Part shown: positions 34,669 to 44,041 of the stretch, piece by piece
Position numbering within the stretch: the stretch's first letter is position 1
Layout: every line of letters begins with the position of its first letter
NCBI GenBank assembly: GCA_900316075.1
Contig: ONBT01000009.1
Span: 1-64,000 of the forward strand
DNA: 64,000 bases
Source: an uncultured Lachnospiraceae bacterium
Lineage (GTDB): Bacteria; Bacillota; Clostridia; Lachnospirales; Lachnospiraceae
Reading direction: 5' to 3'
Notes under the pieces: generated by a model
The model's database searches: none
The model's input: the letters and a program-made list of their open reading frames with translations, nothing else
Told to the model about the DNA's origin: nothing
Program-made: the position numbers and the translations under genes

Positions 34669-35568
34669 TCACGCTTCTCCGGTATTCTTCCTTGTGATGT
34701 ATCTCGAAATTGCCCTCGCCAGCAGGCTGAACGAAAGGGTGATAATAATGAGGATGGCCGCCGACACATTCGCAATCTGGGCCGAATCGGCGTTGAGTGA
34801 CCCCTCTGTCCGAAGCACCCAGATATGCAATGCCAATGTCTCGCCCGACCGCATGGGGTTTAAAGGGCACATGGGAGACGCGAGATTCCAGTTGCTCCAG
34901 TTGATGACCGTCGACTGGCCGGCCGTATACAGAAGTGCCGCTGCCTCACCGAAGCCACGCCCGGCCGCCAGGATGACGCCGGTGATGATCCGGGGCACGC
35001 AGGCCGGCAGCATGACGGAAGTGATGGCCTTCCAGTGAGAAGCCCCGAGGGCCATGGCCCCCTGCTTATAGGACTTGGGCAGGTCTTTGAGGGCGTCCTC
35101 GGTCGTGGTCGTAATCGAAGGCAGGGACAGAATGGACACAGCCAGGGCCCCGGCCAGCAGGTTCCACCGCTGGCCCGTCATCAGGATGAACACGAGATAG
35201 CCGAACAGGCCGACGACGATGGAAGGCAGGGACGACAGGGACTCAATCGAAATCCGGATCGCCGTCGTCAGCTTGTTATCGCCCGCATACTCGGCCAGAT
35301 AGATACCGGCTCCGATGCCGATGGGGACAGAAATCAGAAGGGACAGGAACACGAGGTAAATCGTGTTGAAAAACTGATTTCCGATGCCGTCCGCGTCAAA
35401 GGCCAGAAACTTGGGATTGAAATCCAGTATTCCCTTGATGATAATGTAGCCCGCCATGACAATCAGCAGGACGAGAAAGAACCCGCCCACTGCGTACATG
35501 ATGCCGGTCATGACCTTGTCCACCCGTTTGGCGCTCTTGATGACGCCGCTCAGATTCTTTGTATTCAT
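34669..35568 (-). CDS. pstA: Phosphate ABC transporter permease PstA
   Basis: 299 residues with six predicted membrane helices and the coupling-loop motif (EDALKDLPKSYKQGAMALGAS) that docks onto PstB. Forms the channel with PstC. TAAGGAG lies 10 bases before the ATG and 17 bases after the pstC stop. Confidence 0.96.
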   Translation of the reverse strand: MNTKNLSGVIKSAKRVDKVMTGIMYAVGGFFLVLLIVMAGYIIIKGILDFNPKFLAFDADGIGNQFFNTIYLVFLSLLISVPIGIGAGIYLAEYAGDNKLTTAIRISIESLSSLPSIVVGLFGYLVFILMTGQRWNLLAGALAVSILSLPSITTTTEDALKDLPKSYKQGAMALGASHWKAITSVMLPACVPRIITGVILAAGRGFGEAAALLYTAGQSTVINWSNWNLASPMCPLNPMRSGETLALHIWVLRTEGSLNADSAQIANVSAAILIIITLSFSLLARAISRYITRKNTGEA

Positions 35569-35585
35569 GAATTTGGCTCCTTACA

Positions 35586-36512
35586 TCAGGCCATGCCCGT
35601 CTTCTTTTTGTTGTGGGCAGAAATCAGATGGATGATAATAATGCAGACAATCGAGATAATGAAAAGCAAGAGGCCCATGGTCCAGAGGGCCGCATTGTGC
35701 TCGCCGCCGTTTGCGGTATTTCCCATGTCCGCTGCAATGGCCGCCGTCAGGTTGTTTGTGGGGGAAAGGATATTGGCCGGGAAGGCTCTGGTCTTTCCGA
35801 TGACCATGGCCACGGCCAGGGCCTCGCCGAAGGCTCTGGTGAGTCCCAGAATGACGCCGGTCATGATGCCGGGAAAGGCCGCGGGCAGTACGATATGCCA
35901 GATGACCTGCCAGCGGGTGGAGCCCAGGCCGAAAGAGGCCTTCCGGTAGGAATCCGGAACGCCCCGGATGGCGTCGGCCGAGACCGTCGTAATCGTGGGG
36001 AAAATCATGATGGCCAAAACTATTCCGGCTGCCAGCACCGAGTAGCCGCCCATGGGCGCATGAAAGACGTCCCGGATGAAGGGAACCAGAATGGTCAGCC
36101 CCAGCCAGCCGTATACCACGGAAGGGATGCCGACAAAGATTTCAATGGCCGGCTGGAAGATGCGGGTCCCCGCATCCGGCGCAATCTCCGTGATGAAAAT
36201 CGCCGCCGCCAGTGAAAACGGAACGGCGATCAGAAGAGCCAGACCGCAGGTGACCAGGGAACCGAAAATGTATACCGCCGCGCCGACGGTGCCTCCGCCC
36301 TGGCCCGCCATATCCGTAGGGTTCCAGTCGGAGGAGAAGAGAAACTCTCCTATGGAATGGTGGAAGGTCGTAAAGGTGACATTTCCCTTGATGAAGAGGA
36401 AGACGCCGATCGTGACCGTCAGGGCAATCAGAAAGAGGCCGCATATGGTCACGACCACCATTCCGCCCCTGCCTTTGCTGTTTTTCTTCATAGTCTGTCT
36501 CTTTTCGTACAT
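35586..36512 (-). CDS. pstC: Phosphate ABC transporter permease PstC
   Basis: 308 residues (or 301 if translation begins at the ATG at 36491, MKKNSKG). Six membrane helices; coupling-loop motif ADAIRGVPDSYRKASFGLGS. Partner of PstA. Both possible starts have weak ribosome sites, and a copy of the dispersed motif sits just upstream at 36522. Confidence 0.95.
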   Translation of the reverse strand: MYEKRQTMKKNSKGRGGMVVVTICGLFLIALTVTIGVFLFIKGNVTFTTFHHSIGEFLFSSDWNPTDMAGQGGGTVGAAVYIFGSLVTCGLALLIAVPFSLAAAIFITEIAPDAGTRIFQPAIEIFVGIPSVVYGWLGLTILVPFIRDVFHAPMGGYSVLAAGIVLAIMIFPTITTVSADAIRGVPDSYRKASFGLGSTRWQVIWHIVLPAAFPGIMTGVILGLTRAFGEALAVAMVIGKTRAFPANILSPTNNLTAAIAADMGNTANGGEHNAALWTMGLLLFIISIVCIIIIHLISAHNKKKTGMA

Positions 36513-36521
36513 ACTTCGTGC

Positions 36522-36537
36522 TTTACATTAGTCATAA
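36522..36537 (+). repeat. Dispersed motif copy (TTTACATTAGTCATAA)
   Basis: Identical 16-mer to the copies at 28521 (other strand) and 61865; sits ten bases upstream of the longest pstC start. Confidence 0.65.
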
Positions 36538-36572
36538 AACACTCCTGCTGCCCTCCCCTGTTCATGAATGGA

Positions 36573-36606
36573 ACTCCCCCGTCAGGAAAAAGCCTGCCGG
36601 GGGAGT
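36573..36606 (-). other. Intercistronic hairpin between pstS and pstC
   Basis: Near-perfect 14-bp arms (ACTCCCCCGGCAGG and CCTGACGGGGGAGT) with a five-base loop, 35 bases past the pstS stop. No strong T run. Typical of partial termination or 3' protection that keeps the binding protein more abundant than the permeases. Confidence 0.75.
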
Positions 36607-36640
36607 ATCCATATGAATCAAAAGGAGGGAGAAGGTAAAA

Positions 36641-37633
36641 TTACTGCTTGTGAGCGTCTACTGCTTCCTGGCTCATCTTGGAGGATACGCCGTAGCCCAT
36701 GCCTTCAAGCTTTGCGGAATACTCGTCGCCCATCATGTAGTCGATGAAGGCCTTTGCGTTGTCAGATCCTTCACCGTTCGTGTACATGTGCTCATAGCCC
36801 CATACCTTGTAGGTACCGTTGTAGGTATTCTCCAGAGTAGGCTCAACGCCGTCGATGGAAACAGCTGCTACAGCGTCGTTGTTTACGAGATAAGAAAGAG
36901 CTACATATCCGATGGCGCCCTTGTTCTGCTCTACGTTCTGCAGAAGGGTACCGGAGTCGTCTGTCTCAAGAGCCTGGTTGGAAGCCTCTTCCTCGCCGTT
37001 TAAAGCCCACTGCTTGAAGAGGGCCCGGGTACCGGAAGACGAAGGACGGGTAACAAGCATGATCTGCTCATCGGGGCCACCGACATCTTTCCAGTTCGTG
37101 GTCTTGCCGGTGAAGATGGAAACGAGCTGGTCTGTGGTCAGGTTCGTGACGCCCAGGTCCTTGTTGACTACGGGAGCCATGGTAATCGTGCAGACCTCAT
37201 GATCTACGAGGGTCTTTGCTGCGTCAGCGTCAAGCTTTTCCTCGGCGAATACGTCGGAGTTTCCGATATCTACGGAACCTGCAGCTACCTGCTTCAGGCC
37301 CTCACCGGAACCGCCGCCGTTTACCGTGATGGCGAGGTTGGGGTACTTCTTCATGAATTCTTCGGAGGCATCCTTTACCAGAGGAAGGAGGGCCGAAGAA
37401 CCGGCTGCTGTGAGGTTGCCGGAAAGGTCAGCGCCGGCGTCGGTGCTTGCGGAGTCAGAGCTTGCGGAAGCGTCTGTGCTGTCAGTTGCGGAAGCATCCG
37501 TCGTAGTCGTGCTGTCGGCAGAAGCGTCTGCGCTGCTGTCGGTAGAGGCCGTGCTGCCGCAGGCGGAAACGCCTACTGCAAGAACACCGGCCAGCATGAG
37601 CGAAACAATCTTGCTGAATGTCTTGTTTTTCAT
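36641..37633 (-). CDS. pstS: Phosphate-binding lipoprotein PstS
   Basis: About 330 residues. Lipoprotein signal ending in the lipobox VGVSAC, so the mature protein is anchored at Cys. A Ser/Thr/Asp/Ala-rich linker of about 45 residues follows, then the phosphate-binding fold (AAGSSALLPL, NGGGSGEGLKQ, RPSSSGTRALFKQW). Three ATG codons in a row follow AGGAGA; the third (37633) has the best spacing. First gene of the operon. Codons are A/T-richer than in neighbours, as in the other abundant binding proteins here. Confidence 0.96.
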   Translation of the reverse strand: MKNKTFSKIVSLMLAGVLAVGVSACGSTASTDSSADASADSTTTTDASATDSTDASASSDSASTDAGADLSGNLTAAGSSALLPLVKDASEEFMKKYPNLAITVNGGGSGEGLKQVAAGSVDIGNSDVFAEEKLDADAAKTLVDHEVCTITMAPVVNKDLGVTNLTTDQLVSIFTGKTTNWKDVGGPDEQIMLVTRPSSSGTRALFKQWALNGEEEASNQALETDDSGTLLQNVEQNKGAIGYVALSYLVNNDAVAAVSIDGVEPTLENTYNGTYKVWGYEHMYTNGEGSDNAKAFIDYMMGDEYSAKLEGMGYGVSSKMSQEAVDAHKQ

Positions 37634-37729
37634 CATCATTCTCCTGTTTGTTCTTTAACAGTTTCTTCTTCTATCCTCACGGACGAGTGTTAAGATACAC
37701 CAGCAATGTAAAGTCTCCTACGCACCTAC

Positions 37730-37746
37730 TATAAAATCTATGTAAA
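37730..37746 (-). promoter_or_regulatory. Pho-box-like site upstream of pstS
   Basis: On the minus strand TTTACA-TAGAT-TTTATA: two hexamers with 5-bp spacing, the 11-bp repeat used by PhoP in Firmicutes. A further TTTACA lies about 20 bases downstream. The gap 37640-37863 otherwise shows no gene. Confidence 0.65.
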
Positions 37747-37863
37747 ATCTTTGTGGTTATACAAAAATACGGGGCCCGATATAATCAGGTCCCGTAAAGG
37801 AATGTAAAATAATATAAAGCTGCTCTAACTTCTGTTTGTTTTGTCTATCTCAGTGTAAACTCC

Positions 37864-38886
37864 CTATTCTCCATCCTTCGGCATGTAGTATTCCTGCGCC
37901 TCGGAGTAGGTTCCCCGCTTCGATGTCATGAACTGGTCGAACTGGTGGGTGTTCGTCCACTTGAGGAATTCCTCGTCCGTGCAGGAGACATAGTGGGTGC
38001 CGCCGACCAGGTGGCTGGTCCCCTTGTTGTAGTCGATGCCGGAGGTCTTGTAGTTATATTCGAGGGCAATCCGTCGCTTCTCGACAATAGGATTCGGCGC
38101 CGGAATGGCGGAAAGCAGGGCTCTCGTGTAAGGGTGGACGGGGTTATTGAAAATCTCGTCCGTGGTCCCGGTCTCGAGCAGATGGCCTAAGTGCAGGACC
38201 CCGATCCGGTCGGAGATATACTTCACCATCGAAAGGTCGTGGGCAATAAATAGAAGTGCAGTACCCGTCTCCTCCTGGATGTCCTTCATCAGGTTCACGA
38301 CCTGGGCCTGAATCGACACGTCCAGGGCGGAAATACATTCGTCCGCGATGATGAGCTTGGGGTTCATGATCAGGGCTCTCGCGATGCCGACCCGCTGCCG
38401 CTGGCCGCCGGAAAACTGGTGGGGATAACGGCTGCCGAGCTCGGGCGCCAGACCGACCTTCTTCAGAATGGCCTTGATTTTCTCATTCCGCTCCGCCATA
38501 GAGGAGTACGAATGGTGGATGTCCAGGCCTTCCCCGATGATGTCCTCGACTTTCTTCCGGGGATTTAAGGAAGCCATGGGGTCCTGGAAGATCATCTGCA
38601 TGTCGTGCCGCAGGGTGGTTCGGGTTCCCTTATCCAGCTTCTTTTTCGTGATGTCCATACCCTCGAAGGTGATCTGGCCTGCCGTCGGATCGTAGAGACG
38701 GATGACGGCCCGGCCAATCGTGGACTTGCCGGAGCCCGACTCCCCGACGAGGCCGTAGGTCTCGCCTTTATATATTTGGAAGGACACATCGTCCACGGCC
38801 TTGACCGTGAAGGAGTTTGACACCTTGAAGTATTGTTTGAGGTGGCTTACTTCCAGAAGAGGGGCTTCATTCTTTAAGGCTGTCAT
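37864..38886 (-). CDS. oppF: Oligopeptide ABC transporter ATP-binding protein OppF
   Basis: 340 residues. Walker A GESGSGKST, signature FSGGQRQRVGIARAL, Walker B LIIADECISALDV, and the C-terminal oligopeptide/dipeptide ABC extension (NPVHPYTRALLSAIP) that distinguishes Opp/Dpp ATPases. Unusually the Walker B has Cys after Glu where Pro is common (DECISALD), as in many OppF proteins. Overlaps oppD by 20 bases. Last gene of the operon. Confidence 0.94.
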   Translation of the reverse strand: MTALKNEAPLLEVSHLKQYFKVSNSFTVKAVDDVSFQIYKGETYGLVGESGSGKSTIGRAVIRLYDPTAGQITFEGMDITKKKLDKGTRTTLRHDMQMIFQDPMASLNPRKKVEDIIGEGLDIHHSYSSMAERNEKIKAILKKVGLAPELGSRYPHQFSGGQRQRVGIARALIMNPKLIIADECISALDVSIQAQVVNLMKDIQEETGTALLFIAHDLSMVKYISDRIGVLHLGHLLETGTTDEIFNNPVHPYTRALLSAIPAPNPIVEKRRIALEYNYKTSGIDYNKGTSHLVGGTHYVSCTDEEFLKWTNTHQFDQFMTSKRGTYSEAQEYYMPKDGE

Positions 38887-39964
38887 AGTTCTCCGCTCCC
38901 TTCTTCATGCGCTCAATACGTTCGGCCAGCTCTTTCGGCATGTCGACTTTCGGGGCCCGGGGGTCCAGAAGCCAGGTGGCCGCATAGTGGGTCTCCGTGA
39001 CCTTGAACATGGGCGGTTCCTTCTTGTCGTCGATGACGAGGGCGAACTTGTTCCGGGGTGAAAAGGCATCGCCGACCTTCTCGTGCAGGAGGTTGGGCGG
39101 GGACCCTGGAATCGAGTAGAGGCGGTCGTCGTAGGTCTCGAGGTCGGGCATGGCGGAAAGCAGGCCCCAGGTGTAGGGGTGCTTGGGCTCGTAGTAGATT
39201 TCGTTGATAAGGCCCTTTTCCACAATCTTCCCGGCATACATGACATAGACGTAGTCGGCCACCTTCGCCACCACGCCCAGGTCATGAGTAATATAGATCA
39301 CCGAGATTCCCCTCTCCCTCTGGACTTTCCGGATCAGCTCGATAATCTTCGCCTGAATCGTCACATCGAGGGCCGTCGTGGGCTCATCGCAGATCAGAAG
39401 TTTCGGGTTGCAGGCCAGGGCAATCGCGATGACCACTCTTTGCCGCATGCCGCCGGAAAGCTGATGGGGATAGTTCTTCATCCGCTTTTCCGGCTCTTCG
39501 ATGCCGACCTCCTCGAGAAGCTCGACGGCTTTCTTATAAGCCTCTTCCTTCGGAGTCTTATAGTGCCAGATCATGCCTTCCATTATCTGCTTGCCGATAG
39601 TCATGGTGGGGTCAAGGCTTGTCATGGGGTCCTGGAAGACCATGGCAATTTGCCGGCCGTTGATATTCTTCCGGATCCACTTCTTGTCCTGTTTCAGGAT
39701 GTCGACGGTCTGCTCTTTTCCTTCCTCGTCCGCGTAGGTGAAGTTGATTTCGCCGGAATTTACGATGGCGTTCTTATCGAGAATGCCCATGGCGGCCTTC
39801 ATCGTGACGGACTTGCCGGAGCCCGACTCGCCGACGATGGCTGCGGTCGTGCCCCGCTCGAGCTCGATATTCACTCCCCGGATGGCGTGGACCATTCCGG
39901 CGGTCGTCTTAAAGGAAATATCGAGGTTTTTTACCGTAATAATATTATTCTTTTTTTCTTCCAT
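38867..39964 (-). CDS. oppD: Oligopeptide ABC transporter ATP-binding protein OppD
   Basis: 365 residues from the ATG at 39964, chosen because AAGGAGG lies 7 bases upstream; a longer frame to 40015 lies inside oppC. Walker A GESGSGKSV, signature LSGGMRQRVVIAIAL, Walker B LLICDEPTTALDV, C-terminal EPKHPYTWGLLSAMPD. Forms a heterodimer with OppF. Confidence 0.94.
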   Translation of the reverse strand: MEEKKNNIITVKNLDISFKTTAGMVHAIRGVNIELERGTTAAIVGESGSGKSVTMKAAMGILDKNAIVNSGEINFTYADEEGKEQTVDILKQDKKWIRKNINGRQIAMVFQDPMTSLDPTMTIGKQIMEGMIWHYKTPKEEAYKKAVELLEEVGIEEPEKRMKNYPHQLSGGMRQRVVIAIALACNPKLLICDEPTTALDVTIQAKIIELIRKVQRERGISVIYITHDLGVVAKVADYVYVMYAGKIVEKGLINEIYYEPKHPYTWGLLSAMPDLETYDDRLYSIPGSPPNLLHEKVGDAFSPRNKFALVIDDKKEPPMFKVTETHYAATWLLDPRAPKVDMPKELAERIERMKKGAENYDSLKE

Positions 39965-39965
39965 C

Positions 39966-41045
39966 TCAGCCCTCCTTGATCTTCGGGTCGAGCGCTTCTC
40001 TGAGGCCGTCGGCAATCAGGTTGAAGGACAGCATGAGAAGGGCCATGACGATGATGGGCGGGATGATCTGGTAGGGGTGGGTCGTGAAGCTGTTGTACCC
40101 TTCGGAGATCAGGGAGCCGAGCGAGCACTGGGGCACCGGAATGCCCAGGCCGACGAAGGACAGAAAGGCCTCTGTGAAGATGGCCGTCGGGATCGAGAAC
40201 ATGACCTGGGTGATGATGGGTCCGATGATGTTCGGCAGGATGTCCTTAAATATAATGAAGAAACTTCCCGCATCCAATGTCTTTGAGGCGTATACGAATT
40301 CCTGCTCCTTGAGCTTCAGCATTTCCGCCCGGGCAATCCGGCTCATGCCGATCCACTCGGTCAGCATCAGGGCGAAGATGATGGTGATCATGCCCGGCTT
40401 TAATATTAGTAATAATAATGTAACGATGACGAGCCTCGGGATGCCGTTTGCGACTTCCACGAAGCGCTGCATGATCATATCGGTCTTGCCGCCGAAATAG
40501 CCGGAAATCAGGCCGTAACTCATACCGATTACCATATCGATGAGGGTGGCGGCTACGGCAATGATGAGAGAAACTCTTGCACCGGTCCATGTCCGGGTCC
40601 AGATGTCACGTCCGTACTTATCCGTGCCGAACCAGTAGAAGGTGTCGTAGAGCTTGCCTTCCGCGTAGCCGTTATACTTCTTCGACCCGGTCGTCGTCGT
40701 CATGGTTTCCGACCCGTCAAAGATACCCATATTCTCAATGCCCTGGATTCGCGGGGCGAGGTTATGCGCCGCCGACTGCTCCGAGTAGGAGTAGGGGGTC
40801 ATGAAGGGGCCGAAGATGGCGAAGAAGGTCAGGATGCAGAGGAAAACGAGGCCTACGACTGCGCCTTTATTATGGAAGAATTTCTTCCGCACTTCCTTCC
40901 AGAAGGACTGGGAGGCGAAATTGGTGTCAAGCTCGCTGTCGGCCCCGTACTCCTTCAGGACGAAGTCGCCGGGAACCGGCTCGTAGTCCCTGCCGGAGCA
41001 GTCAAAGGGGACGACGGATGCGGCTTTGGTCTGTGCTTTTGCCAT
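39966..41045 (-). CDS. oppC: Oligopeptide ABC transporter permease OppC
   Basis: 359 residues. Long cytosolic N-terminus, six membrane helices, an inserted extracytoplasmic loop of about 60 residues after helix 1, and the EAA coupling loop (EYVYASKTLDAG-type segment). Around 40388-40412 a run of Leu/Ile uses TTA, CTA and ATA codons that are rare elsewhere in the gene. Starts two bases before the oppB stop. Confidence 0.94.
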   Translation of the reverse strand: MAKAQTKAASVVPFDCSGRDYEPVPGDFVLKEYGADSELDTNFASQSFWKEVRKKFFHNKGAVVGLVFLCILTFFAIFGPFMTPYSYSEQSAAHNLAPRIQGIENMGIFDGSETMTTTTGSKKYNGYAEGKLYDTFYWFGTDKYGRDIWTRTWTGARVSLIIAVAATLIDMVIGMSYGLISGYFGGKTDMIMQRFVEVANGIPRLVIVTLLLLILKPGMITIIFALMLTEWIGMSRIARAEMLKLKEQEFVYASKTLDAGSFFIIFKDILPNIIGPIITQVMFSIPTAIFTEAFLSFVGLGIPVPQCSLGSLISEGYNSFTTHPYQIIPPIIVMALLMLSFNLIADGLREALDPKIKEG

Positions 41046-41046
41046 A

Positions 41047-41982
41047 TCAGCTGCCCTCCTTTGAAAGCCGGATTCTGGGGTCTATGATGCCGTAGAGGAT
41101 ATCCACAAACAGCATGATGAAAATATACATAGCCGAGTAGATGAAGCTCAGGGAGATGACCACATTGTAATCGTTCGACTGAATCGCGTTGACGAGGAGA
41201 GACCCGATGCCGGGAATCGCGAAAATCTTCTCGACGACCAGGGAGCCTGTCATCAGGTCGACAATCAGGGGAGCCAGGACCGTGATGATGGGAATGCAGG
41301 CATTCCGGAGGGCATGGCGGAAAACCAGAGCCCTTCCCGAAAGCCCCTTCGACTCGGCCAGAAGCATGTAGTCCGAGTCCATGACCTCAATCATCTCGGA
41401 CCGCGTGAAGCGGGCGATCGAAGCCATTGTGAACATGGATAATGCAATGCTCGGCAGCACCGACGACTTCATGATCATCTTCGAATCGAAGAGCATGGGG
41501 AAAATCTTTGCCTTGAAACCGAACTGGTAGGACAGAAAGAGGGCGAACACATACGAGGGCACCGACACGCCGATGACGGAGATAATCGTACAAATATTAT
41601 CAATAATCGTATTGTGCCAGATGGCTGCAATAACGCCCAGAATCAGGCCCACGATGGCTCCGAGGAAAACGGCAAAAAAGCCGATTTCCATGGAGATGGG
41701 AAGTCTTGTCGCAATCAGCTCGGATATGGGGGTGTTCTTGGAGATATTGTAAGAAACCCCGAAATCCCCCGTCAGCATATTCTTGACATAGGTGAGGAAC
41801 TGGATCACCACCGGTTTGTCCAGGCCGTACTTGGCATAGAGCTGGGCCCTTTGCGAGTCGTTTAACTTTTCGTCGTTAAACGGGGAGCCCGGCATCAGCT
41901 GCATGAGCACGAAGAGGACGAACAGAATCACAAGGAGTGTGAACAGGGAGATCAGTACCCGTTTCAGGATGTACTTCTTCAT
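41047..41982 (-). CDS. oppB: Oligopeptide ABC transporter permease OppB
   Basis: 311 residues, six membrane helices; N-terminal KKYILKRVLISLFTLLVILF is typical of OppB/DppB, and the coupling loop is RSEMIEVMDSDYMLLAESKG. AAGGAG before the ATG. Separated from oppA by a hairpin. Confidence 0.95.
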   Translation of the reverse strand: MKKYILKRVLISLFTLLVILFVLFVLMQLMPGSPFNDEKLNDSQRAQLYAKYGLDKPVVIQFLTYVKNMLTGDFGVSYNISKNTPISELIATRLPISMEIGFFAVFLGAIVGLILGVIAAIWHNTIIDNICTIISVIGVSVPSYVFALFLSYQFGFKAKIFPMLFDSKMIMKSSVLPSIALSMFTMASIARFTRSEMIEVMDSDYMLLAESKGLSGRALVFRHALRNACIPIITVLAPLIVDLMTGSLVVEKIFAIPGIGSLLVNAIQSNDYNVVISLSFIYSAMYIFIMLFVDILYGIIDPRIRLSKEGS

Positions 41983-42008
41983 AAAAACTCCTTATAAAAC
42001 GAAAAGAA

Positions 42009-42036
42009 AGGCCGCACAGCACGTACTGTGCGGCCT
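42009..42036 (-). other. Intercistronic hairpin between oppA and oppB
   Basis: 11-bp arms AGGCCGCACAG and CTGTGCGGCCT, 6-nt loop, followed by TTCTTTTC on the minus strand. Likely partial terminator that lowers permease expression relative to the binding protein. Confidence 0.8.
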
Positions 42037-42051
42037 CGTAGAAAAGGAGGA

Positions 42052-43773
42052 TTACTGAGCTGTCTTGACAGTATCCTTGTATACCCGGTTCAGGGCTACG
42101 GGGTGATATTCAACGCCGGTGACGTTGCTCTTCATCATCTCCGCATTGCACTGGGTGTACAGAGGGAAGATAACCGCCTCGTCCATGACAATCTGCTCAG
42201 CATCGTAAAGCTTTGCCCAGCGGCCGCTGGCGTCCGTTGCGAGGTCACCGGTCGTGCACTCTGCGATGATGGCGTCATAGTCTGCATTGGACCAGAGGCC
42301 GTAGTTGTTGGAGTTGTTCGTAACCCACATGCCAAGGTAGGTCATGGGATCTGCGTAGTCAGGGCCCCATCTGGTAAGGCCGAGCTGGAAGTTGCCGTCC
42401 TGCATATCCTGAACTCTCTGCTTCTTGGGCTCTACCTTAATCGTAATGGTGAGGCCGGGCAGGGTGTTCTGCAACTGTTCCTGAAGGACGGTAGCTACCT
42501 TCTGGGGAGCGTCATCCGCGTCGACAACCATCTCCAGGCTCATGGAAGTCTCGCCGAGTTCGTCGAGACCCTTCTGCCAGTAGTCAGCAGCCTTTGCTGC
42601 ATCGAATGCGCAGACGTCCTTGAACTTTTCCTGGTCTGCGGAGAAATCGGATCCGTCGGGACCGGTTGCGAACTGAGGAGGTACTGCGGTGTATGTAGGA
42701 GTGGAGCCATCCTTCAGGATGTCCGTAACGATGGCGTCACGGTCAATGGCGAATGTGATGGCCTTTCTTATATTCTCGTTTGCAAGCTCGGGAACCTTGT
42801 TCATGTTCGGGGACAGGTACCACATGTAGCCGGCGCCGACTGCCAGGAATTCGGGATCATCCTTGACCTGGTCGACCTGATCGCCGTTTACCAGGGTCAT
42901 ATCGAGCTCGCCGTTCTGGTAGCTCATCAGGGCTGTCTGGGAATCCTGGATGACCTGATAGTCAAGACCGGCAAGCTTTACCCGGTCGGCATCCCAGTAG
43001 TCCGCGTTCTTCGTGAGATGGAACTCGGTAGCTGCGGGCTGGTAGGAATCCAGAACGAAGGCGCCGTTGGAAAGGGTGGTCTCAGGGCTTGTGCCGAAGG
43101 TATCGGCGCAGGACTCGAAGAACTTCTGGTTGACCGGATAGAAGGTCGGGAAGTACATGAGGGAAAGGAAGTAGGAAACAGGAGCTTCCAGCTCTACCTT
43201 CAGGGTCTTGTCATCGACTGCGGTGACACCGAGTTCACTCTTGTCCTTCTCGCCTGCAATGATGGCTGCGGCGTTCTTGATCTGGCCGATATCGGAAAGC
43301 ATATAGCTGTACTCGGAAGCGACATCCGGGTCAACGGCCCGCTGCCATGCGAATACGAAGTCATTGGCAGTGACGGGCTCGCCGTTCGACCACTTGGCAT
43401 CACGGAGATGGAAAGTCCAGGTCAGGCCGTCGTCACTGTTCTCGTAAGACTCTGCGATGGCTTCAACGGCCTTGCCGTCCTTGTCCATCTGCATGAGACC
43501 GTCGGTATAGTCGGCAATTACCTCAAACGAAGTACCGTCGGTCGCCTGCTGGGGATCCAGAGATTCCACGGGGGTCTCCATCATGATCTTCAGGTCATCC
43601 GTCGAAGCCTCGCCCGAAGCTGCCGTATCCGAGGATGCGGTGTCGGTCGAAGTCGTGTCTGTGGAAGAAGTGTCGGTCGTACTCGTATCGCTGTACGCAC
43701 TGCTTCCGCAGGCTGCCAGTGAAAATGCCATCGCGGCGGCGAGAATCACTGACACAAGCCGTTTTCTTTTCAT
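42052..43773 (-). CDS. oppA: Oligopeptide-binding lipoprotein OppA
   Basis: 573 residues from the ATG at 43773 (AAGGAGGAG upstream). Lipobox FSLAAC followed by a Ser/Thr/Asp linker, then the SBP_bac_5 fold: SLDPQQATDG, WTFHLRDAKWSNGEPVTAND, FAIDRDAIV, RWGPDYADPMTY. Delivers peptides to OppBC. First gene of the operon. Leftmost neighbour upstream is the arginine-deiminase-fold gene, separated by a terminator. Confidence 0.95.
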   Translation of the reverse strand: MKRKRLVSVILAAAMAFSLAACGSSAYSDTSTTDTSSTDTTSTDTASSDTAASGEASTDDLKIMMETPVESLDPQQATDGTSFEVIADYTDGLMQMDKDGKAVEAIAESYENSDDGLTWTFHLRDAKWSNGEPVTANDFVFAWQRAVDPDVASEYSYMLSDIGQIKNAAAIIAGEKDKSELGVTAVDDKTLKVELEAPVSYFLSLMYFPTFYPVNQKFFESCADTFGTSPETTLSNGAFVLDSYQPAATEFHLTKNADYWDADRVKLAGLDYQVIQDSQTALMSYQNGELDMTLVNGDQVDQVKDDPEFLAVGAGYMWYLSPNMNKVPELANENIRKAITFAIDRDAIVTDILKDGSTPTYTAVPPQFATGPDGSDFSADQEKFKDVCAFDAAKAADYWQKGLDELGETSMSLEMVVDADDAPQKVATVLQEQLQNTLPGLTITIKVEPKKQRVQDMQDGNFQLGLTRWGPDYADPMTYLGMWVTNNSNNYGLWSNADYDAIIAECTTGDLATDASGRWAKLYDAEQIVMDEAVIFPLYTQCNAEMMKSNVTGVEYHPVALNRVYKDTVKTAQ

Positions 43774-43908
43774 AAGTCTCTCCTCCTTAGGATTTGGATT
43801 TTCCGCTCCTCCCAGAGCGGATGATGGGGACAAGGATAATATAAATCGCCGGGACCGGACGAGCCGGCCGCCTTCGCAGATACAGAGTCAACAAGCGAAT
43901 ATTTGCAG

Positions 43909-43946
43909 AAAGGCGCCCCGGAAGTACTACCCCCTGGGACGCCTTT
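43909..43946 (-). terminator. Terminator after the arginine-deiminase-fold gene
   Basis: Arms AAAGGCGTCCC and GGGGCGCCTTT with one mismatch around a 16-nt loop; T-rich sequence follows on the minus strand. The remaining bases 43774-43908 hold a smaller GC hairpin and no gene. Confidence 0.7.
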
Positions 43947-44041
43947 GTCCTTTGAAATATTATCTTTGTTGGTTTTACAGTATAAATTTTCCGTCTGAAA
44001 AGTCAAGGAAAATGTACACAAATTTTTCACGAATCTTTCGC

